From contig CM020517.1 of assembly GCA_009823395.1 (NCBI GenBank), positions 17,692,501-17,756,500 of the forward strand: 64,000 nt of DNA, written 5' to 3'. The DNA is from Thamnaconus septentrionalis (lineage: Eukaryota; Chordata; Actinopteri; Tetraodontiformes; Monacanthidae). This document shows positions 36,172 to 57,060 of the stretch, piece after piece (the stretch's first letter is position 1; each line of letters opens with the position of its first letter). The notes under the pieces were generated by a model. It did no database searches and was not told the DNA's origin. It worked only from the letters and a program-made list of their open reading frames with translations. The position numbers and the translations under genes were made by a program.

Positions 36172-36330
36172 GAACAGGCATGGGCAAACTACGGCCTGGG
36201 GGCCATAGGGGGTCCGTTAAGCTTTGTAATCCTGTCCGTCGAACTTGAGGAAATTATATCAATAGGAAGCAAATAATAAAGTTGCTGTATTTAATCAATT
36301 TCTCCAGTGTTTTTAAAGTTATTTCAATAA
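36172..36330 (+). mobile_element. hAT-type element end (family E), copy 1
   Basis: CAGGCATGGGCAAACTACGG followed by CCTGGGGGCC and a GTCCGTTAAGCTTTG block is the widespread hAT-type terminal motif. A second copy lies at 48354 and a related one at 41190. Confidence 0.55.
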
Positions 36331-38162
36331 AGAGCTAAAAAAGAAGAAGATAAAAAGAAACATGGGGCTTCAAAGAGACAGATTTTGTTTCAAGGCATTT
36401 GTTCATTTATTAAGATTCATAAACATTCCATCCACTGAAATCTCCCGTCAAACATTTCGAATTGACAGGCCTTTGCTGACCTCTGGTGGTAGATTGCAGT
36501 ACTATTGAGGTTTTTTTTTTTTTTTTTTTGATATACAGCCCAAAAATGCATGATTGCAATGAAAAACTAATTCTTTAGGGTGCAGAATGAGGGTTAGCTC
36601 TAATTTATGTTTATGAGTTTAAGTCGTGTTGATGATTTTACCTGAAGACAAAATTTCAGCAATTCTTGTCTGTTGCCTCCAAAAGCAAAAGACAGTGACC
36701 AGATGCAGCCACGGTGTCCACGGAGTAGCAGCAGAGGTCAACCTCCCCGCTGAGGCACTCGTCTCAAAAGACACACATTCATTTGAAATTGAACACATCG
36801 TAATTTATGTGAATCATCACTAATGGAGAACTTGTCAAGATATTTATTGCCAGATTGATTTTTTTGGTATTAATACATTTACTGTATCAATAGACGGCCG
36901 AGAGATACAGTTGTGGGGAAAAAAACTTCAAGGCACCCTCAAAATTTCACTCAATCCCAATTGTTGTCATTAAATGTTTGCCAGAGAGGTTGTTTTGTGT
37001 GTTTCAGAAGGTTTGGAGGCACATAAACAAATGGAATTTATTTTATTGCTTAATGTTGACAAGGAAAAATAAGAAAACCAGCACTGCAGTCTTGTCGTTC
37101 TTGTCCTGTGGCTGTGTTGCAAGGGTCATCTCGTCATCTCGTCCATCTTGCTGAAACATCTGGTTCCAAGCCAGACTGAACTGTGCACAAGCAGCGTGCG
37201 GTTAAATGTTGGCGGCTCAGACTTTGAAACTTTGTGTTATGTCTTTTTATGTATTCATTTGTGTTCCGTTTTCCCTCTCACAACGCGTCCTCTCGGGCAG
37301 TAAGTGGCTCAGTCGACCCCTGGGTGTCTCTTCTCTTCTTTGTCCAGGTGCTGAAGAGTGATTGGCTGTTGCTGGAGGAGGAGGAGCACAGCTCTTCGCT
37401 GAGTCACGAGGTGACACGCTGCATGAAGGTCAACATGTGCAACATGAACATGGGTTTTGAAGTAGGGAAACCCCCACGGTGTCACTTGAAGTCAAAACAG
37501 CCGGTGAAGACGGTGCTTCATGGTCTCCAGTGTGGACTCTTGATGACGGGGACGAGGGGACGAGGAGGCATAGACACCGCAGAGGAAAAGAAGGCAATTG
37601 TGTTAAAAGTTTGTTATTTGAAGTTGCTTGGTTCTGGGGTTATTAAAGGTCCAAAATTCCTAATATTATGAGACCGAATGAAACTTTGAGGACTTGAAGA
37701 ACAAATCAGTCCCTCAATAGCCAGCGTGGGCCTCCAGTAGTGAGAGGCTTTATTAAAAAGAAACTTTATTTCTATCTGTTTGTTTGTTTGTTTGTTTGAA
37801 GCTACAAAAACATAAGCACAAAAACGGCCTTCGGGGGATTGAAATCATTTCCTCAAGCAAGTTTTTATTTTTTTATTTTTTTTCTTAATCGGCTTGCAAC
37901 CGGTTTATTGAACTGAAAATTAAAAAAATTTGGACCTGACTTTGCTTCTGACTGGACCAATCTGCTTTCAAGAGATTGAAGCCAGCAAGCGGAAAACAGC
38001 CAGCAACAACCAGGTCACTGATCACCATCTACCTGATAACTATCACGCATGTGGTCAGACTGATCTTTCTGAATAATAAAGCACCCCCCCCCACCAACCC
38101 AGCAAATAAAGCAGTCAAGCATCTGAGCTTTATCACAAAACAGGTTTTTAATTTAATATCTC

Positions 38163-38168
38163 TTTATT
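38163..38168 (-). terminator. ppp2r5e: candidate ppp2r5e polyadenylation signal AATAAA
   Basis: TTTATT on the + strand is AATAAA on the sense strand, followed downstream by a CA-rich stretch with a cleavage-like site. Chosen because transposon-type sequence is not seen between it and the stop codon. Confidence 0.35.
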
Positions 38169-40433
38169 TTTTAAAATAATTAAACATTTGTATTTCTCCA
38201 ACCCTTTTTTATCTTTTTGTTTTTTCCTCCATTTTTTAAAATCATATTACATCTGGGCCGCTCTAACGCACACATCAATTCTGCAGAGGGAGGAGGGGGG
38301 AGGGGCGGTTCGACTGTCACACTCCTGACAAAGTGGTCTGTTCTGAGCTTTCCCTCCCTCTCTACACACCCCCCCACCCCACCCCATCCCCTGACCCCTC
38401 CCCCGCCCACACACCCCTCCCTCCCTCCCCAACTAAAAAACAAAACAAAAAAAAAAACAAAAACAAAAATATATATCCAATGCTCAAAAGAAACGTCATC
38501 AAAATATCCAAAAATGAGATAAAAACCAAAGTGGGGGGGAGGGGAGGGGAGGAAGGAAAGGGGGGAGGAGTGGCAGACAGAAAAAAAGAAAGAAAGAAGC
38601 AGACTGAAAGGAGGGGGGGAGGGGCACTATCATAAATACCAGGAAGTCTTGTTCCATAATACCTCTTTATATACTGGATACTCCTCTCCACAGTTTCCTA
38701 AGCAAAAAAAACAATAGGCTAAATTACTACGAGATACAAGATTATCAGTGTACTGCATTCAATAACAATGTACAGGGTTGTCTCTCTCTCTCTCTCTCTC
38801 TCTTTTTGTCGCTGTTGTAATACTGTGATGTCAACGTGGCGGTGGCGGCGGCGACCCCCGACCCCCTTGCCGCCCCCTGGTGGACGGGGCTGAAGTGCTC
38901 CGATGACGTTTTGGTGCTCCTCTGAAAACTGTTGTTGATTTTGTTTTGTTTTTTGTCGTTTTCTCCTTTTTCGTTTTGTTAAGTAAAGTCGCCGTCGTGG
39001 GCGGGGGGGGGGTACCAGTGCCAGACTGATACTACTGGGGGTGACGCAATGTGGAAGGTGAAGAGGGACGTTAGGATTTGTCATATATTGAAAAGAATAA
39101 GAAGTTTAAAAAAAAAAAAAAAAAAGGGGAGTTGCCAAGTGCTGGAAACAGTCCAATTCTGGACGAGGGAGAGAGAGAATGTGGGGGAGGAAGAATTGAG
39201 TGCGTTTACCTGCAGATTTTTTTTTTTTTTTTTTTCGTATTGTTGTTATTGTTGTTGTTGTTGTTGTTGTTCCCCCACTTTGTAAGAACCTGATTGCAAC
39301 CGTTGAAGCATGAAAGCGTGAAAAACAGGGACTGGGCTGCAATGCTGACAGAGAATCACCGGCGGTGAAAGAAAAAGAAAAAGCTTCAAATGAGCTCAGG
39401 TGACATGAACCAATGAGAAGGTGTCATACATCAGACAGGACAGCACACTTTGATTGGCTGGCTGAACTACACTGTGAGGGAGGGAGGGGGCGCGGGGGGA
39501 GGTATAAGCCATCACGTTTCCTTTCCACACATCTTCCATGACATTGTTACAATGATACAGATCGTTACACTGTTATTACATCGCTGACGAAATGCAATGA
39601 CGAGCAGGAGTCTCGCTTTTTTTTTTTTTTTTTTTGGAAATCGGTATCACTTTTGTTTGACCACTAGATGGAATCAAAGTGAACAAAAGAAAAGAGCAGG
39701 AGGAGCCCCAGTGAGGCTCCGATGAGCGGCTCCGACAGCACGAGTGACGACGTAAAAGGAGAAGAAAAAAGTTTTTTTTTTTTTTTTTGTCACGCAGCAG
39801 GTCTGAACTCCAACTAGGGCGTTTCATCATCGCCTTCACATTAAAAGCATGTAACTGGTGAGGTGCGGAAGGTGGCTTTTATTGTGAAGTTTTCTCGACC
39901 CAAAAAAAAAAAAAAAAAATCCAGCATGTAAACGCATTCAAAGTCTCTGTGGCTTTTTTTTTTTTTTTTTTTTTTTTTCCTTTTTTGTTCAGTCTTTTCC
40001 TGTTTGGGAAACAGGAAGGTGAGGGGGGGGTCCCTCTGAAGGGAGACCGACTGTTAGCGAGGAAGAGGAGGAGGAGGAGGAAGAAGAAGAGGAGGATGGA
40101 ACCGAAACGGATGAAGCCGATAACGACGAGAGGGAAAGCAAAGAGGACGACCGGGAAAATAAAAGTAATGTACAAGTGACTGAAGCTGAGAGTGAGATGA
40201 AGGGAAAAAATCAATCTATCTTCTTTTTTTGTTGTTTTCCAAGAGTTTGTTTGTTTCGTGTCCGTCAGTCCAAAAGTTGTTTGTTGTTGTTGTTGTTGTC
40301 GTCTCAGTTCCCCTCCCACACAAGTCATTTTCTCATTTTCTGTTTTTTTTTCTCTTTCTTTTTTTTTATTATCATTATTATTACTGTTTTTGTTTTCCTG
40401 TTTGCAATAATATCAGGGATAAAAGAAAAAAAA

Positions 40434-40441
40434 ATATTTAC
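40434..40441 (-). promoter_or_regulatory. Pumilio-type site TGTAAATA in ppp2r5e 3' UTR
   Basis: TATTTACA on the + strand gives TGTAAATA on the sense strand, a perfect match to the Pumilio consensus UGUANAUA. It lies about 300 nt after the stop codon. Confidence 0.4.
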
Positions 40442-40533
40442 AGTGCTGTTGAAATAATGAAAACAGACGTGATGAATCTACTGTAAAGTAAGTCGCACAA
40501 ACACGGGAAAGAAAAAACGAAAACGTAAAGGGT

Positions 40534-40725
40534 GGGAGTGGGGGGGGTGAGGTGGTGGTGGTGGTGGGGGGGGTGTTAAGAAAGCAGCCGATGCTTCGCT
40601 CCGTCTGAACCCCACAGAGGCTGCAGCCTGGTTTCAGGAGGGGGATTCGCTCAGAGCTCTGGGACAGACATGGCTGATGGGGGGGGGGGGGTACAGGGGT
40701 GAGGGGTGGGGGACAGAGGGGGGGA
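40534..40725. repeat. G-run array on template strand after ppp2r5e stop
   Basis: The + strand has repeated runs of three or more G (40534-40575 and 40677-40725, including a run of 13 or more). It could form G-quadruplexes in DNA. The mRNA itself is C-rich here. Confidence 0.8.
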
Positions 40726-40742
40726 GCGTGGCGCTCTCTTCG

Positions 40743-48679
<7,937 letters not shown>

Positions 48680-48699
48680 CTCTGCCGCCACAAGGCCGA

Positions 48700-48910
48700 G
48701 GAGGAGCGGAGGAGAGGAGAAGAGGCAAGGAGGAGAGGAGGAGAGGAGAGGAGGGTGAGAGGAGGAGAGGATGAGAGGAGGTGAGGAGAAGAGGGTGAGA
48801 GGAGAAGAGAAGGAGAGGAGGAAAGGAGGAGAGGGGGAGAGGAGGAGAGGATGAGAGGAGAAGACAAGAGGAGGAGAGGAGAAAAGGAGGAGGAGAGGAG
48901 AGGAGGAGAC
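48700..48910. repeat. GGA-rich purine tract upstream of a ppp2r5e acceptor
   Basis: About 210 bp of GGAGA/GAGGA units on the + strand. They form a CCTCT-rich pyrimidine stretch directly upstream of the acceptor at 48680 in the pre-mRNA. Confidence 0.95.
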
Positions 48911-49601
48911 AACGGAGAAACGGTTAGAAAACTTTGCAACTGAGTTCAACAGATTGCAAATGTGTTCAGATGGACTAAAAACAACCAACAACCAGAAGCA
49001 TCTCGTTTTAAGTTAAAAAAAAAAAAAAAAGACAGAAAGAAAGAAAAGAAAGACTCAGTACTAAGGGATCATTTCCCCCTCGACGATGACAATCAACCTG
49101 GGAGAGTCTATTGCAGCGAAGACACGCGGAGGCAGACGTCGCATCACTCACACTGACATTCACACCACCACACAGTCATCATCTCATCTGCATGTCTGCT
49201 GGTGGAAGCCCACTCACGCTGACATTCTGCAACAATAAATAACAAGAGAGCGGAAGAAAAAAGCCGTCCTGGGATATAAAAAGAAAAAAGAAGAAGACGA
49301 GAGGAGGAAAAGAGGAGAGAGGAGGGCAACTCGGGTTCAGGGGTTTGCTGACGGATCCTTCTGATGGTGCCGTGGAACAAATCAGTGGCTCGCTGCGTAT
49401 TTGGCAAGTCATTGTGTATTCTTTTTAATAGATGCACTGTTCAATAGCAGCGACAGGTTCGCACAGGAAGCTCAACGTTTGGTTCTTCCTGCAGCTGCGA
49501 GGTCTGCGTGTTCCGTGCAAACTGGCAGCGCGAAAAAGCAAAAAGCCACAGAAACAAAATGAAAAGGAAACGACGCATCACGATTTTCGATACTGAAATT
49601 G

Positions 49602-49630
49602 CGGCTGTGTGTGTGTGTGTGTGTGTGTGT
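49602..49630. repeat. (GT)n microsatellite
   Basis: A pure GT run in the ppp2r5e 5' intron. Confidence 0.9.
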
Positions 49631-49954
49631 TTTAGGACATTTAAATGCTGCAGAGGAAGATCAAAGGGATGCTCCGGCTGCGTGCCGCAGGTGAAGGAGT
49701 CAGTTTCCTGCATTCTGGCTTTTTTTCTTTCTTTCTTTCTGTTTTTTTTTTTTTTTTTTACAGTTGTCAGTGATTTCAGCAAACTTGGCCGAGGAGGGAG
49801 GAAGAGCGCAGCGGGCTCGTTATCCGGCGCGGCAACGCTTTTACCAGAAAGGTGGCGCGAGTCGACAGGTTCTCCTCATTTCTGGTGAGGCGGCGAAGGA
49901 GCAGGTGGGAGGAGGAAGAGGTCGCGCAGAGTTCACATCCGCAGGGGTGGGGGG

Positions 49955-50268
<314 letters not shown>

Positions 50269-50484
50269 GTCTTCCCCCCCTCTGAATCCCAAAAGCGATC
50301 CCAGCGGGAGCGGCGGGCCGTCATTATGTAAGAGATAAGCTGCTCTGCAGGCAACTCACCACTGGACCCCAACACAGTCTCTGGCAACTCACACTGACTG
50401 CCAGGAAACCTTGCACAACCACACTCAGTTATATTGAATAGTATAGAACATATAGGTATGTATGTGCAATGTATGTATACACGT

Positions 50485-50489
50485 ATGTA

Positions 50490-50531
<42 letters not shown>
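50485..50531. repeat. (AT)n array
   Basis: A pure AT run, flanked by GTATGTATG-type sequence. Confidence 0.95.
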
Positions 50532-50537
<6 letters not shown>

Positions 50538-52485
50538 CATATATAGTATGTACATACACACATATACATATATACGGAAGATCAAAGGATCTTGAATACA
50601 CATACAGATGTGATTGTGCGCCCAGAGTTGGCTTATCATTTAAGCTCCGCCCACCAATAACCTGCAGAAATTAGCCATAAGGTAATAATACACTATGGTT
50701 TTAGTTACCTACACAGGCTTACTACATTTATGAGTCCATCAAAATACATCTCAGAACTCAATTGTGGTGACAGTTTGACTTTGGTCTGATGTAAATACTT
50801 CATCACTACCAGTTCAGTGTCAAATATTCTGCTAACTGAGCTCAGAGTCAACTAAACTAGTAGGAGAAGGCCAGGAAAGACTGGAGAAAAAAAGCTAATG
50901 CTGATTAGCATTCGTCTCATTCATCAAGCTGAAGTCGGTTCCAAACGGAGCCGCGGCAGCGATTGATTCCGTTCGCCTGCCAATTGAAACATTTGCTTTA
51001 ACAATGCTTTTTAATTTCCACCTTTTTGAAGAGATTTCCTGACTAAGTAAAAGGTAAATTAAACACTCAGACTAAATGTGTGAGTCCAGATGAGATTCAC
51101 CGTACATATAAATCAAATCTAGTTTAATATTTTAATCAGCTCTCAATTTTACCGTCAAACAGAATTTGGATTTTATTTGTTTGTTGAAAAAAGTTTAGCT
51201 GGTTAGAGTAGGCATCTCAATCCTTGAAATCCTTTCCAGCCACTGGATAAAAAGCTCTGCCTCCTGCCCGGAAATAAAACAACTCTCAGCAACTCTCACA
51301 AGTTTTCCATTCAAGCGCTGCCGGGTTCCTCACGACCTCCTGGCCTCCTGTTTGGCTTCGCGGTGTCCAACCAAGGGGCTGGCCGAAAAACAAACCCAAA
51401 CACCTCTGTGACTGGCAGCAGTCCTGGAGGCTCTAATCCTTGTTTCACAAACTCACAGACCAATCACAGTCAGTCTTAATGAACCTGCTCAGAGGAGAAT
51501 CAGGATGGAACCCTGTCTCAAAGATGTGGTGGATGGAGCCACCTGGTTGACCTGCCACCAAGATGAAAGCTTCAAAATGATCACTCGCTGCTCCAAATAT
51601 GAAAAAAGGGTGCCGCCCAGAATATTAAGGTGTCTGCAGAGGAGACGACTTCCTCACAGGCATTTGCAGAGTCCTTCCTGCCAGCTCATTTTGAATTCAT
51701 GGGAGGAAGAAAAATATCCAGGAGAAGGCTGCACCTCCAGTTGGGCACAGTAAAGAATCATTAAAGGAATCATACTAATGTGAGATTTAGTGACACAAGG
51801 GCAGAAAAAGTTAATTTAACAAAAAAGATTTTGACACGACAAACCAAATCTTTGAGGACACCTGCTCCTCCCGCATTGTGGCTTCTGGACATGCGTGCAG
51901 TTTAGAGAGTAACACATGTTAAGAGTCTCATCTGTGAAGACGAACCAACTAGCCCAACATTCAGTGATACGTAACCAATGTGTTGTACATAAAAGTCACG
52001 TTCTTCTTGTGGGAGACAGGCACGATGAGCAGTTGTCTGTACAAACACTGAGGTTGGTGGAACAGCACTGGACCGAAGGATCGAATGATAAAACATCCTG
52101 CAAAGTTCACAATGTTTAACAACAGTAAAGTCCAAGTAACTCTGGTACTTTCTGGCAGAGCGGCAAAAGGCGTGCGCGCCTCTTGGAGTGTGTACACAAC
52201 AGTGGCTCTCAGCCGGCTGTAGTTCATTACAGTAATTACAGGCGGCAGGATTCAGGCTAGACCTGGGGAGCCTGCACCTCTGCCACTGTGGGAGCATGTG
52301 AACGGCCTAAAGGAAGTTATTAATAGACAGATAATCACACAGGACACGCTAATCCCCACGCGGAGACACACAGAGCACAAGCAGCAGGGATGGACGCACT
52401 CGGCTGCTGATGTACCATCAAACACGTGTGCAACCTGCACACGCTAAGTGGCTATACATTTGGCCAAACGCCCCCTTCGTATTTC

Positions 52486-52541
52486 AGGAAGCCCACCTGA
52501 CAGTGGGTTTGATTTTCAGGCCAGCGTCAGGTGGGCTTCCT
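52486..52541. repeat. perfect 16-bp inverted repeat at the edge of a MITE copy
   Basis: AGGAAGCCCACCTGAC (52486-52501) and GTCAGGTGGGCTTCCT (52526-52541) are exact reverse complements with a 24-nt spacer. The right arm is the truncated edge of the family A copy that follows. Confidence 0.95.
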
Positions 52542-52757
52542 CCTGATGGCGGTGCAAGATGGCAGCTTTCTAGGAGCGAGAGCCTTGTTCTGTGTACATT
52601 GTTATACATATGTGAACTGCTCTAAGGGTAGGAAAACAAAATGACTTTTATTGTACTGCGAGTACACTTTTTGTCATGTATTTATGGGCAGTATGTTAAG
52701 ATATTATCAATATAAAAATCATAAATCCAGCCAAATCTTTACACTATGGACCTCTAA
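52530..52757 (-). mobile_element. TTAA-type TIR element (family A), copy in reverse, truncated
   Basis: GGCGGTGCAAGATGGCAGC, TAAGGGTAGGAAAACAAAAT, TACTGCGAGTACAC and TTTACACTATGGACCTCT are the reverse complement of the 5' half of the family. Confidence 0.72.
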
Positions 52758-53439
52758 AATAAACTTGATTATTTATTTTTTTCCTGGATTAGATAATGCG
52801 TATTGTAGATGAATGTAAATCTCCGTCTACACTCGATATCTTACGGCCTAATTTCCTTCAGTGAATGATTGTAAAAGCTGTTTAAGGATTGAACGGCACG
52901 AAGAAGAGTCAAACATTTAGAGATCAAAGCACGTATGATTAGCTAAAATGAAAAATGACCTCACATCCACAGGTGGCAAAAAACACCTAGCGGTGAAAAT
53001 ACTGTTTGTAGCATCATCTGTGTGATTCATTCAAAATGCTGTGGAATCCCCCTTTTTAATGTCACTATGACGTGCTGGACAGGACCAATTCATCCTAAGA
53101 CCTAAAGCAAAGCCATTACGTTTTAAGTACCCATATCATTTGGGACATTTACTTTCAGCAGTCATCTTTATCCCCAAATCCAGTTAGCTGGTACAAATGT
53201 GATCCGTTTCCTAATCCAGCCGCAGCAGCGGCAGACAGAGGATGGAGGGTTTTTTTTTTTTTTTCCCCCATTGCTAAGCCAGACACGGTTACAGGCGCGG
53301 CTGCTACAGACAGAAGTTGTAAAGCGAGTCAAAGGATGGCCAGACAGAGGACAAGAGCCGGCTGATCACTTCTCTTCTGTTTTGTGATTTATCTATCACA
53401 CCATCAAACAAATGTATTTAAAACAAATTACGAAAGACT

Positions 53440-53540
53440 GCGGCTTCCTCCCACAGTCCAAAAAGAAACATGTGGGGCCAATTGGGAAATTGTCCGTAGG
53501 TGAGTGTGTGAGTGTGGATGGATGTTTGTCATTCTATGTG
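53440..53540 (-). mobile_element. LINE-type tail fragment (family D), reverse
   Basis: GCTTCCTCCCACAGTCCAAA, GGCCAATTGGGAAATTGTCC and GTGAGTGTGTGAGTGTG are the reverse complement of the central part of family D. Confidence 0.6.
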
Positions 53541-54612
53541 GGGCAAGACATTCTTCTCCAACATCACCCCCATTCCTTTTAAAGAGCTTGTGCCGATAAC
53601 ATAACAACCTATTGCAACGATTACGACCTTGTTTATGTTAAAGACATTAACGCATCAGCGAGATCCTCCGTCTGCCCATCGTTTTGCTGCTGGAGGCAAC
53701 TTTTCAGAGGGTGTTCTGCCTCATCAAGACTCAACGGTCCAACTTTTGCTTCCATAGATGCCTTCTGTGGCCTCTGTCCACCAGACCACACAACCCCCGA
53801 TAAGACCAGCATCCCCGGCATTGTGAAAGCTGACCTTCTGTTTTTAGCTAAAACACTGCAAATCAACCCACCCACACAGTAACTCCCCTTTGTGCGATAC
53901 TCCTCTGGTCAAAATGTGGGTATGTGAGAGCCATACATTGGTAAAACCCCTGATCCCTGCTTAGAAGGATCCTTGAACCAATGATTGGTATCTGTGCGAG
54001 TTCAGCCATGAGTCCTGCTTTCAGTTCAGAGCAGAAGTCTTCTACACGAACAAGCAGCGATGAACTGCCAACACCAACGACAAGCGAGAGTCGGTCCTCC
54101 ACCACTTTAAAACGTGGCTGCGGTGACTCATTTCAGCTCGGATCAACAATGGCGGTGGTTTGTGTGGTGCCTCTCGAGACGAGCGTCAGAGATTGGAAAT
54201 CTGTCCTTTGACATTTTGAAATTTCTGAAGGCTCCGCTGGGCCTCGGGGGGTGGGAGGGCGGGGGGGAGCTTTGGAATCACGACTCCCGGTGACACAACC
54301 ACACAACAGGCAACGTGCTTCGCAGTTATTACAGAGATCGCACAACGTGTGTGTTTTGCTTTTAACATATTGTTGTGTGGTCTTTGTCCTGTCCTTGGGG
54401 GGTCATGCTAAGGACTGGAGAGATAGGATAGTCACATTCAATCAAAATTAATTATTTGTCTGATTTCCATAAACCCCGCGGAGAACTTCCTGATAGTGTG
54501 AAAGTTTCTGAGAATTTGCGACAGAAATCTTTTGGTTCAAACCCAGGACCAAGAGGCTCTGGTGGCTCCTTTTGTTTTTGGTGCAAAAGCTACTCATCCT
54601 GTGCTAATAATT

Positions 54613-54870
54613 ACCGATGCACTGATACCACTTTTTTACAGAACAAGTATAGTACAAGTATGAGAACTTCATTTTGATCCGTTATTTGAACAACATTCCT
54701 CAGCATGTCTATCTAGAAGTTTCTTTCCACAAGTTTCACTGCAATACAAACACAAATTTCTTTGTCATGTTCATGCATATACGACTGGTATTGGCACATC
54801 TTTAACAAGTATGATTACTCAACCACAGTATTGGTACCGATACCCGATACTGGTATCGGTGCACCCCTAC
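54613..54870 (+). mobile_element. hAT-like non-autonomous element (family C), copy with 3' end
   Basis: It matches the copy at 56228-56548 through GTTATTTGAACAACATTCC, CTCAGCATGTCT, TTGTCATGTTCATGC and GGTACCGATACCCGATACTG. It ends TATCGGTGCACCCCTA, the mirror of the TAGGGATGCACC terminus. Confidence 0.75.
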
Positions 54871-55005
54871 CAACATCGCAGAGTGATTCCATTAAAATTA
54901 ATTCTACCATTCAAACAGCTTGAAACAAGAAATGTTTCGCCGAGTCGGTGGCTCAATCTTTGCTCCGGTGATTTTAATGAACCAGCAACCTGTGCTCAAC
55001 ACTCC
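54871..55005. repeat. duplicated flank, copy 1
   Basis: About 130 bp directly after the element end (GAGTGATTCCATTAAAAT, TTCAAACAGCTTGAAAC, GAGTCGGTGGCTCAATCTTT) recur at 56549-56678 after the next element copy, at roughly 80-85 percent identity by eye. Confidence 0.8.
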
Positions 55006-56227
55006 CCGACGGTGTTTTGGAGAAAACATCAAGTGCATCTACAATAAGGTGGCATGCCATCTCTCATGCTGCAGTCTCATGTACCTTCCAATGAGCATCG
55101 CTCTGCGTCTGACCTGATCAGGCGGTAATTGAAGTTCCAACAGCTGCGGGCAGCGTCACTGCTCCGTCTCCACGGAGAATGAGACTGGTCTATTTTAAGC
55201 GGAGTGAGCCTGCGCAGGCACACCAAAACGCAATAAATCCCATAATTGCCGACTGTCCATTACTACACGCTTCAATAAAATTTTTACATTCATGCGTCTG
55301 GTTTGTGATGACACGTGCTTAAATTTAACTTCAAGCCTAACTTTTCATTTATTCCATTTATAGAGGGAGTCTGCTGCGCGACCTCCTTCTAGAAAAGCCA
55401 CTTTCTGTACGAACGCTTGGGAGTGTTAACTTTGCGGTGGCTTGCGCAGTTGGGAATTGACCGTAAAGGACGGCGACGGAGGTTGGCGCGAGGTCACGGA
55501 AGTCTAGAAGCACGTCGTTGCTCATGAGCCCCAAGGAAGTATTTTCAGAAACTTTTACGAGTGTGGAAAGTGCAGTGGAAACACTGATGAGCCGCGCCGG
55601 CTTCGGCCTCACCCCGACTTTCTCCTTCCTGCACCGCTGTGTTCTTATCCTCCCACTTGAGAAGAGATTCTCATCTGGGTTCCCTTGGCAGCGGAAGACA
55701 GAAGTCGCTGCTGCTTAATTAATGGTAGAAAAAAAAAAAAAGGCTTAACTACTCGCGGCTCGGTAAGAGAAGAGGCCGATTGGACGGTCCGCCACAGGAA
55801 CTCCTCCAACCTCGCCGCTAATTACATAACGGCGTCGACCTATTGAGTGCAGGGTCAGATTGAAAAAGATTCAGATATGCACTGTACGCTGTGCAAACAA
55901 GCGCAGGAAAAAGCGCAACCTGCTTCACTTTTGTTTAAGGGAGTGAAAGGTGGGGTGGGAATGGGGTGGGAATGGGGCGAGGCGGACAGGAAGCAGGGAA
56001 TTATAGGACAGTTCCTACAGCCGGGACCTTCCAACACAAGTGGAAGTCACAATATGTAGTTTAAGGCACAGGAAAAAAAAATATCTTAAACTTGGCTAGC
56101 ATGGACCTCAATGCTAGGAGACACAAACTGAGCACGTCCAGTGAAGCATTAAGAAAAATTCTAGTAAAGGGACAGCAGGTGTACAGCTGGCAGACAGGAA
56201 CCTTTGCATCGCAGATACATAAAAACT

Positions 56228-56548
56228 AGGGATGCACAAACACTTTACTTCACAGGACGGGTAGAGTACGAGTACTTGAATTTCAGTCCTCACCGATACC
56301 AATGCTGAGTATTTGATAAGGCCAATACACATTCTAGAATTGCTTGGATTTTTTTCCACACCGTTATTTGAACAACATTCCTCAGCATGTTTCACAGCAG
56401 TCCAAATACAAATGTAACAACATTGTCATGTGCCTACATATACAACTGGTATCGGTGTCGTGGTATCGGCACATATTTCACAATGATGAGTAGGTTACTC
56501 AATCCCAGTATCGGTACCGATACCCAATACTAGTATTGATTCATCCCT
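56228..56548 (+). mobile_element. hAT-like non-autonomous element (family C), most complete copy
   Basis: It starts TAGGGATGCAC and ends GATTCATCCCTA, as inverted termini. The subterminal GGTACCGATACC repeats and the ATCGGTGTCGTGGTATCGGC core are typical of teleost hAT-type MITEs. 321 bp, no open frame. Confidence 0.75.
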
Positions 56549-56678
56549 ATTAATAATGCCGAGTGATTTCATTAAAATGAATACTAACATTCAAACAGCT
56601 TGAAATAATAAATGTTTTGCAAAGTCGGTGGTTCAATTTTTGCCCTTGTGCTATTAATTAACCGCAACCTGTACTCAG
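56549..56678. repeat. duplicated flank, copy 2
   Basis: GAGTGATTTCATTAAAAT, TTCAAACAGCTTGAAAT and AAGTCGGTGGTTCAATTTTT match 54871-55005. Confidence 0.8.
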
Positions 56679-56950
56679 ACTCATCACACTCGTGCATCAA
56701 TAGCAAACTAACACATGCAAATGTACACAAATGAGAGGACCAACTGTGTCGATACATCGAAGTAGGTCTGCAGGGTGTGACGTTATGACAGGCGCTTTGA
56801 CGGGATTTTGAAATAACTGACTGGTCTCTTAACACTCTGGAGACTCGACTTTCAGTTTTGCTGTTAATCATTAGCAGGAGTAGCTGCAGAGGTTTCAGTG
56901 GAAACGCAAGTCGAGGTGTAAGATGAGCAGGTGACATGCTCTTGTCAAAC

Positions 56951-56953
<3 letters not shown>

Positions 56954-56985
<32 letters not shown>

Positions 56986-57022
56986 ACTCTGCTTTTAGAT
57001 GACAAGGGGCTTTCCCTGCACG

Positions 57023-57059
<37 letters not shown>
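56954..57059. repeat. inverted (AC)n / (GT)n pair
   Basis: (AC)15 at 56954-56983 and (GT)17 at 57025-57059 lie 41 bp apart and can pair with each other, over 30 bp. Confidence 0.93.

Positions 57060-57060
<1 letters not shown>

Larger units (their letters stand above)
38141..40742 (-). other. ppp2r5e: ppp2r5e 3' UTR (inferred)
   Basis: The 2.6 kb after the stop codon has no transposon copies. It is rich in homopolymers, a mix often seen in vertebrate 3' UTRs. On the sense strand it contains a CU-rich block right after the stop (40675-40725), a TGTAAATA Pumilio-type site (40434-40441), (GA)n at about 38779-38801, and AATAAA at 38163-38168, which would put cleavage near 38140-38155. Other AATAAA sites exist, so the true end is uncertain. 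Confidence 0.45.

Noticed and set aside
37234..37671. 145-residue + strand open frame as a gene between kcnh5 and ppp2r5e
   Set aside because: No recognisable domain, no splice structure that extends it, and composition like the surrounding non-coding DNA.
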